A stretch of 39,632 nucleotides of DNA from positions 1 through 39,632 of the forward strand of contig CAKSBI010000021.1 of assembly GCA_934437985.1 (NCBI GenBank), written 5' to 3'. Source of the DNA: an uncultured Lachnospiraceae bacterium (GTDB taxonomy: Bacteria; Bacillota; Clostridia; Lachnospirales; Lachnospiraceae). The stretch's first letter is position 1, and each line of letters begins with the position of its first letter. The position numbers were made by a program, and so were the translations under genes. This document shows, piece after piece, positions 24,871 to 35,100 of this stretch. A model generated the notes under the pieces. The model ran no database searches and was not told the DNA's origin. It saw nothing but the letters and a program-made list of their open reading frames with translations.

Positions 24871-25755
24871 TTACTTCTTCAGTATCATCTTTTTAAGCTC
24901 GGCGGCCGCTATACTAAGTGATGTTCCCTTTCGTTTAAGAATGCATATATTTCTTACAGGAACAGGCGGCTGTATATTAAGTATGATAAGATTATCCATA
25001 TTCCCATGTTCAAGAAAATCCTGTGGTACAAAGCCTATGCCAAGGCCGGACTTCACCATTGGCAGGATCTGGTCAGCTGTAGCTGCCTCCACATCAGCCT
25101 CATAGGATATCCCCATCTTTGCAAAGTAATCAGAGAAAAAAGTAAATGAGCTTGTTTTATCACCAAGACCGATCAAAGGATACTTTTTTATCTGCCGGTC
25201 TGTAAGCATTGTCCCTGTAGAAAGCGAAAACGCACTGCTGCATACCGGTACCTCCTGTATCGTGCGCAGCGCTGCCGATGATACTCCGGGTGGTAATTCA
25301 AATGGGTCAGTCACAACCGCAAAATCTGCAAGACCCTTTTTTAACACATCTATTGCCTGTGGTGTAGAATGGTTAGATATCCTGATACGCACACCGGGAT
25401 ACGCCTTACGGAATACTTTTAGCACCGGAAGCAGCACACAATGCAGCGCAATCTCACTTACCGCAACTGTAACAATACCGGACTGCAGGCTCTTGTCCCT
25501 TGCAATCTCCTGTTCTCCGCTTAATATGTGCTCAAATGCAACTGAAATATGTGCGTACAGCTTTTCCCCCTCCGGTGTAAGTAATACACCACGCCTCTGT
25601 CTGATGAACAGCGTACACCCAAGCTCCTCCTCAAGCCTTTTCATCATTCTTGTAACATTGGGCTGGTTATTAATAAGTACCCTCGCAGCCGCAGTAAAGC
25701 TTCTATACTTTGCAACATAATAAAAAACCCTGTAATAATCATAGCTGATATTCAT
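24871..25755 (-). CDS. LysR-family transcriptional regulator
   Basis: This 294-residue protein has an N-terminal winged helix-turn-helix (YDYYRVFYYVAKYRSFTAAARVLINNQPNVTRMMKRLEEELG, written here only for its key residues S/FTAAA and the L-x-R recognition helix). A linker and a LysR substrate-binding domain from about residue 90 follow. The ATG at 25755 is preferred because GGAGG lies six bases before it; ATGs at 25761 and 25779 are less well placed. It is upstream of and codirectional with the MetE-like gene, and divergent from the cytidylate-kinase-like gene. Either or both could be targets. The inducer is unknown. Confidence 0.88.
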   Translation of the reverse strand: MNISYDYYRVFYYVAKYRSFTAAARVLINNQPNVTRMMKRLEEELGCTLFIRQRRGVLLTPEGEKLYAHISVAFEHILSGEQEIARDKSLQSGIVTVAVSEIALHCVLLPVLKVFRKAYPGVRIRISNHSTPQAIDVLKKGLADFAVVTDPFELPPGVSSAALRTIQEVPVCSSAFSLSTGTMLTDRQIKKYPLIGLGDKTSSFTFFSDYFAKMGISYEADVEAATADQILPMVKSGLGIGFVPQDFLEHGNMDNLIILNIQPPVPVRNICILKRKGTSLSIAAAELKKMILKK

Positions 25756-25794
25756 ATCCATCCTCCACTGACCGTTCAAATTATTAATCTATAT

Positions 25795-25819
25795 AAGATA
25801 TATCATTTTCATATATCTT
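25795..25819. promoter_or_regulatory. Perfect 9-bp inverted repeat, candidate operator
   Basis: AAGATATAT and ATATATCTT are separated by seven bases in the intergenic region between the divergent LysR and cytidylate-kinase-like genes, 40 bases before the LysR start. The position fits a LysR autoregulatory site, although the sequence is AT-rich and the identity of the binding protein is inference. Confidence 0.5.
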
Positions 25820-25836
25820 GATATAATTATTCATAT

Positions 25837-25865
25837 TTTACATATACCATCTGACATATTATAAT
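25837..25865 (+). promoter_or_regulatory. Promoter of the cytidylate-kinase-like/MATE operon
   Basis: The plus strand reads TTTACA, 17 bases, TATAAT: five of six and six of six matches to consensus. The start codon is 45 bases downstream. The nearby inverted repeat at 25795-25819 lies just upstream of the -35 box. Confidence 0.75.
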
Positions 25866-25910
25866 CCTGCCTGTAAGAAAAAACAATACACAAAGAAAGA
25901 AGTTGGTTTT

Positions 25911-26531
25911 ATGAAAAATATCATATGCATAGGTCGTGAATACGGAAGCGGGGGACGTGAAATCGGTGAAAAGCTTGCAGGAATGCTTAACATTCCATGT
26001 TACGACAAGCTGTTAATAAAAAAAGCGTCTTTGGAATCGGGCTTAAGTGAAGATTTCATTGCATATAAGGAAGAATCTCCTATTAACAGTCTTCAGTTTT
26101 TAAGTGGCAATCCATATGCTGATGTTGCCGGTATTGGCAATACATTTTATTCCGAAAGCCAGATGGCTTATAATGCCGAGGAAGCAGTCATAAAAGAAAT
26201 ATCCGGGCAGGGTCCATGTGTAATCATCGGACGATGCGCTTCTTCTATCATTCCAAAGGAAAAGAGGCTGTCTGTATTCATATATGCAGATAAAGAAGAT
26301 AAGATCAGGCGTGTAATGAAGAGGAATCAGATAAACGAAAAAGAGGCTGCCAGCCGTATCAGGCATATCAACCGAATGCGGAAACTATTCTTCGACTTTT
26401 ATTCTGATACAGAATGGGGGCAGCCTGAAAGCTATGACACAATGATATCCAGCAGCGGACTGGGCATTGATGGCTGTGCAAAATTAATTATTGACACGCT
26501 CAAAGAAATGGAGGCATCCGAAAATGAATAA
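25911..26531 (+). CDS. Cytidylate kinase-like family protein
   Basis: This 206-residue protein begins ICIGREYGSGGREIGEKLA, the variant P-loop of the cytidylate kinase-like family (PF13189). It also has VIIGRCA, and a lid-type region rich in basic residues (RVMKRNQ, RIRHINRMRKLFF). Canonical Cmk phosphorylates CMP/dCMP; this family is a divergent branch whose substrate is not established. The ATG at 25911 has AAAGAAAG upstream. Its last eight bases overlap the start of the MATE gene, so the two are translationally coupled. Confidence 0.85.
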   Translation: MKNIICIGREYGSGGREIGEKLAGMLNIPCYDKLLIKKASLESGLSEDFIAYKEESPINSLQFLSGNPYADVAGIGNTFYSESQMAYNAEEAVIKEISGQGPCVIIGRCASSIIPKEKRLSVFIYADKEDKIRRVMKRNQINEKEAASRIRHINRMRKLFFDFYSDTEWGQPESYDTMISSSGLGIDGCAKLIIDTLKEMEASENE

Positions 26532-27849
26532 GGATCTGACCGTAGGTAAACCGCAAACCGTTCTCTGGCAATTCTGTCTGCCATTGTTTGGCAGTATTAT
26601 CTTCCAGCAGCTATACAATATCGCTGACAGTCTTGTTGCCGGAAAGTTTGTCAGTGAAAATGCACTGGCGGCTGTTGGCAACAGTTATGAGATTACGTTA
26701 ATATTCATTGCGTTCGCATTTGGATGTAACATGGGATGCTCCGTTGTAGTCTCAAAGTTATTTGGTGCAAGGGATTATACAAAAATGAAAACTGCCGTTT
26801 ATACCTCCTGTATATTCAGTGGATTGGTATGCCTTGTATTAATGCTGATTGGCATAACCGGCTCCGGAATGCTTCTAAGACTGATAAGGACACCTGATGA
26901 GATAATGGCTGATTCCAGGTTATATCTTGATATCTACGCATGGGGACTGCCGTTTGTGTTCTTCTACAATATTGCAACCGGAATTTTTTCGGCACTTGGT
27001 GATTCCAAAACCCCATTTTACTTCTTAGCTGTGTCCTCTACTGCTAATATTGCTGTAGATATCTGGTTCGTAAAAGCATTCCATATGGGGGTTGCCGGTG
27101 TGGCATGGGCCACCTTTATCTGTCAGGGAATAAGCTGTGTGCTTGCAATAACCATTGTATTCTTAAGGCTTGCCCGGATTAAATGTGACAAAAAGGCCTC
27201 TGTCTTTGATATACAGCTGTTAAAACAGATTGCCATTATCGCTATCCCAAGTACACTGCAGCAAAGCTTCATCTCACTCGGAAATATTATTATCCAGAGT
27301 ATCATTAACGGATTCGGCGCACCGGTCATGGCAGGTTATTCAGCCGCCGTTAAGCTCAACAACCTCGTTATTACGTCATTTACAACGCTTGGAAATGGTA
27401 TATCAAATTATACAGCCCAAAACCTTGGTGCAAAAAAGCTGCCACGTATTAAGGATGGTTTCAAGGTCGGCGTTAAAATGGTATGGATGTTGAGTCTACC
27501 ATTATTTTTACTCTACTTCTTTGGAGGAAATATCGTCCTGAAGCTTTTCATGGATGAACCTACCAGTCTTGCAATGCACACGGGAATCATATACCTTAAG
27601 CTTCTCTCCCCATTCTACTTTGTAGTATCTGCCAAATTAGTAGCCGATGGAATTTTACGTGGCTCCGGAATGATGAAAAACTTTATGATAGCAACATTTA
27701 CAGATCTGATCCTCCGTGTTCTTTTAGCTTTTTGTTTCTCAAAGACAGCTCTTGGGGCTACAGGAATCTGGTGTGCATGGCCAATAGGCTGGTGCGTTGC
27801 AACGGTATTGTCTATATACTTCTACAAAAAAGGACCATGGGCTGATTAA
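26524..27849 (+). CDS. MATE-family multidrug/cation exporter
   Basis: This 441-residue protein has 12 hydrophobic segments in two similar halves. It starts PQTVLWQFCLPLFGSIIFQQLYNIADSL, the classic first helix of Clostridial MATE proteins (NorM/DinF superfamily), and includes AFGCNMGCSVVVSKLFGARD. These are Na+- or H+-coupled exporters. The ATG at 26524 lies inside the end of the cytidylate-kinase-like gene, with GGAGG 11 bases upstream. A terminator overlaps the stop codon. The substrate is unknown. Confidence 0.93.
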   Translation: MNKDLTVGKPQTVLWQFCLPLFGSIIFQQLYNIADSLVAGKFVSENALAAVGNSYEITLIFIAFAFGCNMGCSVVVSKLFGARDYTKMKTAVYTSCIFSGLVCLVLMLIGITGSGMLLRLIRTPDEIMADSRLYLDIYAWGLPFVFFYNIATGIFSALGDSKTPFYFLAVSSTANIAVDIWFVKAFHMGVAGVAWATFICQGISCVLAITIVFLRLARIKCDKKASVFDIQLLKQIAIIAIPSTLQQSFISLGNIIIQSIINGFGAPVMAGYSAAVKLNNLVITSFTTLGNGISNYTAQNLGAKKLPRIKDGFKVGVKMVWMLSLPLFLLYFFGGNIVLKLFMDEPTSLAMHTGIIYLKLLSPFYFVVSAKLVADGILRGSGMMKNFMIATFTDLILRVLLAFCFSKTALGATGIWCAWPIGWCVATVLSIYFYKKGPWAD

Positions 27850-27862
27850 ACCCATGGTTTCT
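27834..27862. terminator. Bidirectional terminator between MATE and antiporter genes
   Basis: ACCATGGG and CCCATGGT form a perfect 8-bp stem with a 9-base loop that contains the MATE stop codon. On the plus strand TTTCT follows; on the minus strand CCTTTTTT follows. It serves two convergent genes only 16 bases apart. Confidence 0.75.
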
Positions 27863-27865
27863 AAA

Positions 27866-29044
27866 CTAATCCTTATCCAGCATCCATTTATACAACAGGT
27901 CAATGGCAAAAGCCCCAAGCGGTGCTGTAAGAATTATCGCAAGCACTGCAACCGTAAGTACAGTCTCCCCACATGCAAGTCCCAGAGAAAGGGGAATTCC
28001 CCCTATTGCCGCCTGAACCGTAGCCTTTGGAGTATATGTAAGCATTGTAAACAGCCTTTCACGCCATTTCAGGTTACTGCCAGCCATACATACCAGTACG
28101 CCAAGCATCCTGAATATCAATGCCCCTGTTATAACAATAAGTGCTTTCACCCCAACCCTGCCAAGATAGCCGGTGTCCACGGTTGCCCCTACCAGCACGA
28201 ACAGGAGTACCTCTGCAGCTACCCACATTTTCCCATATTTTACCGATAGTCTTTCAGCAACAATCCTACATTTTTTCTGCAGTCCGATTCCGATAAACAT
28301 AACTGCTATTAACGCCGAAAACGTTATCGGTGTAGTTAACGCATCTTCTGCGGCTGCGAGCAGTAATGATATGCTGAGTATGATCAGTACCTTAGCCGTA
28401 TCCCTGATATGTACATTTTTAAAGTAATATGCAAGCATCATTCCAATCACCAGCCCGATTGCCATCCCTAATATGATTGAGACCGGAATATTGATAAAGC
28501 TCATTACCGATGCACCTTCTCCCTGCATCATACCGACAAATGTCGAGAACAATACAATAACATATACATCATCCACAGATGCCCCGGCAAGAATAAGCTG
28601 TGGTATACCTTTTTTTACCCCATATCCTTCATCCATCAGCTTCACCATCCGTGGTACAACGACCGCCGGGGAAACTGCCGCAAGCACAGCACCCATAACC
28701 GCCGCTTCTATAACAGACAGTCCCATAAGCCACGGTGCAAGCAGCACAATTCCGATTACCTCAAAGCTTGCCGGCACAAAGCACATTAACACAGCCTGCC
28801 TTCCTGTTTTTTTAAGTTCTGACATATCCAGCCCAAAGCCTGCCCTCGTAAGTATGATTATCAATGCAATTCTCCTAAGCTCTGATGATATCCCAAGTAT
28901 ACTTTCATCCAGCAGATCAAGGACATATGGGCCAAGCAGTATTCCGGCTGCTAACATCCCAAGCAGAGAAGGAAGCTTCATTTTTTTACACAGCCACCCC
29001 ATAGACATACCGGCAATAAGAATCAACGCAATACTTAATAACAT
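27866..29044 (-). CDS. Cation:proton antiporter (monovalent cation antiporter superfamily)
   Basis: This 392-residue protein has about 12 hydrophobic segments and the CPA fold. Visible features are LPSLLGMLAAGILLGPY in the first helices, ILTRAGFGLD, the unwound helix AVSPAVVVPRM and the ion-site motif GASVDDVYVIVLFS with two adjacent aspartates. There is no TrkA-N (RCK) domain, so it is not a KefB-type regulated channel. Probable role is Na+(K+)/H+ exchange. ATG at 29044 has GGAGG six bases upstream; an ATG at 29050 is directly adjacent to the site and unlikely. Confidence 0.88.
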   Translation of the reverse strand: MLLSIALILIAGMSMGWLCKKMKLPSLLGMLAAGILLGPYVLDLLDESILGISSELRRIALIIILTRAGFGLDMSELKKTGRQAVLMCFVPASFEVIGIVLLAPWLMGLSVIEAAVMGAVLAAVSPAVVVPRMVKLMDEGYGVKKGIPQLILAGASVDDVYVIVLFSTFVGMMQGEGASVMSFINIPVSIILGMAIGLVIGMMLAYYFKNVHIRDTAKVLIILSISLLLAAAEDALTTPITFSALIAVMFIGIGLQKKCRIVAERLSVKYGKMWVAAEVLLFVLVGATVDTGYLGRVGVKALIVITGALIFRMLGVLVCMAGSNLKWRERLFTMLTYTPKATVQAAIGGIPLSLGLACGETVLTVAVLAIILTAPLGAFAIDLLYKWMLDKD

Positions 29045-29066
29045 AAGCATCCTCCTTTTAACGCAG

Positions 29067-29116
29067 AAAAGCTGACAGCTTCTGCGTACATATGACCGCG
29101 GAAGTCATCAGCTTTT
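29067..29116 (-). terminator. Terminator after the giant secreted protein gene
   Basis: AAAAGCTGA and TCAGCTTTT pair, with an inner 8-bp stem CTTCTGCG/CGCGGAAG (one G-U). The minus strand continues TTTTCTG. It lies between the giant gene stop and the antiporter start and may partly read in both directions. Confidence 0.65.
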
Positions 29117-29138
29117 AATAGCGGTTTAAGTATTCCTC

Positions 29139-32100
29139 CTACTTCTTAATCTTAATTTTCTTAACCTTGCTGGCTTTTCCGTATACATTCAATCCATTAT
29201 AGCCTTTAACAAAAGCCTGAACCTTCAGGTAATACGTTTTACCTTTCTTAAGTGCTGCCAAGGTTCCCTTCTTACCATATATAGTTCTGGTCTTTGCATT
29301 TTTGAACTTCTTACTAGTGCTGTAGAATATCCTGTATCCCCTTGCTCCTGCTACCGGTTTAACAGTTATTACAACTTTTCTCTTAGATATATTCTTCAGC
29401 TTCTTGATAGATGCCTTTCCAACCTTGATCTCCGGAGCTTCTGTTGCAGGTGCAAACGTCTTTCTCGGCGCCAGAGTCCTTACAGGGGCACTCGTCTTCT
29501 GTGGACGTGGAGTCCTTGTAACAACAGGAGTTCTTGTTGGTCTCGGAGTCCTTGTCGGCTTCACCGTGTTAGTCGGTACAGGTGTCGGCTCCGCTGTATT
29601 ATCCGGTGTCGGTGTAGGCTCCGCCTTATCAGACGGTGTAGGCGATGGCTGTGCCGTGTCAGCTGGTGTAGCTGTCGGTCCTGCTGTATTAGTCGGTGCA
29701 GGCGATGGCTCTGCTGTGTCAGACGGTGCAGCTGTCGGTCCTGCCGTATTAGTCGGTGCAGGCGATGGCTCTGCTGTGTCAGACGGTGCAGGCGATGGCT
29801 TCTCTGATGGTAAAATTACCTCAGATTCATCCTCTCCGTATTCAGCAACCGTATAACCTAATGAATCTGACACCGGCAAACTAACAGCATATGTCTTGCT
29901 TTCCTCAGCCGCAAGATTAACGTTAATAGTCTTACTATCACTGCCGTTTGATACCTTAATACCTGTCTTTATAGCGGTTTCATACTGGTTGGTTACCTTA
30001 ACAGCTGTTATATTGCCATTCTCAATAATGGCATCATACACAAGCTGGGTATCATATACTGCAGATGGCTTCACGATACTGAAGGAAGCACTGTTATCTG
30101 CCACATTCAGTTCATCTAACGATACCATGCTGTTATTATATGCTGTTGCTTCAAGTGCAAATGCAACCGTATCACTGTCATCATCAAACTCAGGCTTATA
30201 TCCAAACTGAAGAATATATTCTCCTGAATTAACCGCATCAATTGCATCACTGCCACTTATAATTATCTGCTCCGATACTTCATCCCATGCTGCTCCACCG
30301 GATAACGGATTAACTTTTATGTTCTTATTATCCCCGGAGGAGAAATTAACATATATCTTGTCTGTATCCTTAAGCGCTGCTGTTCCGGCATTACTTATTA
30401 CCGCCTGCATAATCCTTTCTCCACCAGAAACTGTTCCGGTCAATTCAGGATTAGCTGCAACAATATCCGTTCCCAGAAGCACCAGTTTTGCAGTAGCTGT
30501 TGCTCCATTGTCAGCTTCAATTACAAAGTCTTCATTTTTCAGTTCCTCTCCAAGGGCATAAACGAACTTAACCTGGCCATTTTCACCACTCCCAACTGAA
30601 ACAGGATAATTATCTACAACAGTAGTACCATTATTCTTTACAGTGATACTGTTCATTGCATTTCTTCCTGCATTAGTAAATGAAATAGTTACATTTATAT
30701 TACTTGAAGGAATTATATTCTGGTCAAACGCATCAGCCGCCGCGTCAGTAACAGCATTATCTATAGTCTTATGCGAGAATATGAGCCTTGCCGGCTGTTC
30801 TGTATCATCCTCCTGACTGTTCTCTTTCTGTACCTGTGCTGCTGATACGGCAGTAAATGAATCTTCGTCCTTTATAACTGTACTTCCAACTATTGACTCA
30901 TTCTCAGATGAAGTACCATTCAGCGTATACTTCATTGACAGTGAAGCCGGTGTTTTATTGATGTATTTGACATATGTATGGCTAAGTGTGTCTGCCCCTG
31001 TATCATACCAGCATACTGCACTGCTGTTAATAGTATCTCCACCCTTTACAAAGTCAAAATTCTCTGTGATGTCACCATTGTCTGTAACCATGAAGTCATT
31101 AGCACTGCCATCCTTATTGAATCCCTTAAGTATGACACATGAATTCTTAACACTGTCATTCTCATACTCGGACTGCTGCCAGCCTGCCAGGAACATTCCG
31201 TCATTGTCAGTTACATATTTTACTCTTGGCTGTGTCTCACCATACTCATTACATGTAATTCTGTTAACGCTCTTTATTGTTCCGTTATCAATTATATACG
31301 AGAACAACTCACGCTCTTTAAGGAGGTCACTGGTGCCCATACTTGCAATTACCATAGCCTCTCCATCATCGGAAATAGCTGTATCATATGCCTGTACACC
31401 CTCAATCTCCCCATTCTCAAGACAGACAGGCGCACTCCATTTTTCACCGTCATAAAAACTGAAATACAGCTTTTTCTCACCCTGCATATCCTGTTTAACA
31501 GCATTCTCATTAATACTGTCAAGATTATATTTATCTGACTGCCATACAACTATTGCCTTACCATTCCTTACAGATACAACAGGTGCTATATCAGAAACTG
31601 CGTTATCAGTAAGCTGCGTATGTACTCCATTTACGTATACATGAATCTCTCCTGTATTGGCAGAATTGTTAAATTCATCGCTTGATATATTATCACTTTC
31701 CGCATCAATATTGTCATACGATAATGCGTCAAATGCCAGAACCTTAAGGCTTCCATCTGTATCATAGTCAATGGCATTAACAGTCTGTTTTTTACCGGTT
31801 GTCCTCCAGTCTGTAAGAACCTCCGGCTCTGACCAGCTGCTTCCGTCCTTATTGCTTATTGCAGGATTAACAGTATCCAGCTCATCAAGGCTGTCGGTAT
31901 ATGTCATTGCCATGCTGCTGCCGTCACCTGATATGACCGGTGAAATGTATGGATTGATATAATTATACCATTCCTGGTCTTCCTTTGGTGCAAGTGCCAG
32001 CAGCTTTGCATTCTCATTCTGCATTCCTGCGAATTCCAGAAGATTAGGCCTTCCTGCCGGGAACTTACTCCAGTCCCTGAAATCCTTGCCTGTATTGAAA

Positions 32101-35100
32101 CCGGTTCCGACAATCTCCTTCTTATATTTTATAAATAGGAGCTTAAATTCAAAATTCAGTCCGATTCTTCCGCTAAAGTCAAGATGACCGCCATCATAGG
32201 TTTTGGTGTTATCCAGGTCTTTGAAAATAACTACCCTGTGGTCATATTCAAGTGAAAGCTGTCCTTCCACCCCGAACTTCAGTTTGACCACCTTACCATC
32301 AAAACCAACACCACCGCTGGCTCCTACATAACCCTGTACTCCAACAAGTATATCTGTTACGAAATTATACTGGCTTGTAAGCTTCAGGTTATTAGTACTG
32401 AAATCCATGCCAACAAACTTGTTATGGTATGAATTACTTCCCGAGAGCAGGGCATCAACCTTGGCCGTACATCCAACCTTCATTCCATAATATAATGGAA
32501 CAAATCCGACTACAACGTTATTATTGAATCCAAACTCGTACTGGATACTACCGGCAATTCCACCACCGGTATAAGTCATAACCCATTTGCCGTTAACAAA
32601 ATCAGCATTACCAAATGCATATCCTGATAACGTCTTGGTGAGGTTATTGTCCTTAAGATCATTAATAGTCTCAGTAACGGCAGCTACCACATTGTCCTCA
32701 TCAAGTCCAGCATTACCGATAGCTATCATAAATGTCTTTTTCAAAGGATCATCTGTATCCTGGTAGCTTATCTTCATCGGAAGATATTTTGGGAAATTGA
32801 ACTTAAGGCTTCTGTTGATAATACTTCCGGCAGAAAGCGTAGGTGTGTCAAAATCTCCAAGGAACTGAATATTTTCAGGCTTTTCCGGTGAAGGGATATT
32901 AGCTATGTTAGTTATATTAAACTGTGTTGTCTGCGTTGATATGATATCATTACTGCTATTCCTGATAATTAATTTTACATTGCTTCTTCCGGTAGGAACA
33001 TTGTCACCTGTAATATTAAAGGTCGACTTTTTCCATTCATTAACCATTCCATCATAATGAATGCTTTCTTCCTTGTCCGCAGTAACCTCTGTATCGGCAA
33101 CCTTAAACACTATACTGTGTCCGGCCTCAGAACAGGAGGTAACAACAATTGTCTTTTTATCATTTTTGTCAAGAACCATGTTACATACGTTCTTACCGTT
33201 TTCATCTGCTATATTAACAATATTCTTAGTGTCAGTTACGGCAGATGTTGCATCCTCTAACTGAATCTTAGTACCTGCATTCACCTGCTGTCCTTTGCTG
33301 TATACCGGATACTGCACCAGCTTAGGCTTATATGTATTGTTCTCAGCTGTTACCTCAAGAAGTACATCTGCATTCTCAAGGCTGTCTACCCCATCAAAGG
33401 AGACATCTGTAGAATATGCCGTTTTAGCAATATCAGCTGTAAATGTCTTAGTATCCTCTGCTAATATATTTCCTCCATTATCAATAAGGAATGCCTTAAC
33501 CGTAAAATTACTGCTTATACCGCTTCCGGTAGAATCTGCAAGAGTTATATTCTGCCTGTATGCTGACGATATGTAATAATTATTAATCGGATATGCGCCA
33601 TTAACCTCACCGCTCTGCATATCGGCTATTGGAACAAGCGTAGTATTAAGTCCGCACGCAGCACTGATCTTAAGGCTTGATAATGCAGGCTTCCATACAA
33701 CACAGTCATCATTTGACAGCTGCTTTACACTTGCAGCATTTACTCCGGCTGTCTCCCATGTAACCTTTTTGCCCTGTTTCTTACCTGCACTGTAGCTTAC
33801 CTTATTATTATCAGTCAGATAATCCTTGTAATCATCATTAGTTACAGGTCTGATTATGAACAGGTTATCTTTAAGTGTCTTAACATTAACGCTTAATCTG
33901 CATATCTGCCCACTTGCCTCATCAGTCACTGTCACATATGTAAATCCGTCATTTTTTCCACTCAGCGTAAGTATATTGCCTTCAACCTGGCATGCGGCAA
34001 TATTCTCATCCGCAGATACTGCATTATAATTACTGTCACCACTGTATCCGCCTTTTATCTCTAATATACGTGTCATGCTGATATTATTAAGTGCTGAATA
34101 AAATTCTTCTGCTGTCTCACTCTTTTCTATCATCTTTTCAACAGCAGCATCATTGGAAATGACATAATTCCTGCTTATCTGTTTTCCATCTTCATATAAA
34201 GCAAGGGATTCCTTTTCCTCTTCTTCCCAGATTGCATATACAGTAAGAACTCCTTTACCTGTATATCTTGCCCCTGCCGGATAGCTGTCACCGGTACCGT
34301 CACTCTTGGTATTCCATCCGACGAATTCGTAACCATTCCTTACCGGCTGTTCCATCGTAATGATAGATGAATATAAGTCCTTCTTCTTCTGGGTTTCAGG
34401 GAAGTTCTCTATAATATCATCAGCATTCTCATTATAGATGATAGCGTACTCACCATCAAACAATAATGCATCGGCAAATGTATCAATGGCATCAAGCTCT
34501 TCTACTTCAACATTATCTGATTCTACAATATCATACCATTCAATATAGTCACCCTTCTTATAACCACGGTTAATTGAAGCATAATAACCAAATCCGTTCA
34601 TGCTGACAAATGTTACACCATTTTCATCATACTGTTCAACCCTTCCCTGGCATAAGAGACCCTTGATACCATCCGAATATGTATCTTCCATGTAAGCTTT
34701 TCCTTTAGTGGTAAGACACAGGTTATCCTCTTCTCCAACTGCTGATTCCCTGGGCAGCCTGTCAGTCGTTGACTTGGTTACAGGTGTTCCGTCTTCGTCA
34801 TACATAAAGAGTGCAACAGGCCAGTCAGGATCCCCGCTGTATCTGAATACAAAGAACCTGTCTTCAAGCTGTGCGTCCTTGAACTGATGGCCTGATGAAA
34901 AGCTCGCATCCCCATAAGAAGCATCATAGCAGTTACCATTAATCATGTTACGGCTTGTTACATTATCAAATATCTGATTTTTACCAAGCTTAGCCCCAAA
35001 CAATCCCGATTCATAATACCTGGTCCACATCGCATACAGGGTAACTACTGCATTCTTCGTATACTCTGCACCCGGCTGGTAAGAAGTACCTGTCCCATCT

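Noticed and set aside
29404..29856. Long plus-strand open frame rich in Val/Gly opposite the Pro/Thr linker
   Set aside because: It is the antisense shadow of the 60-bp repeats of the giant secreted protein and has no ribosome binding site.
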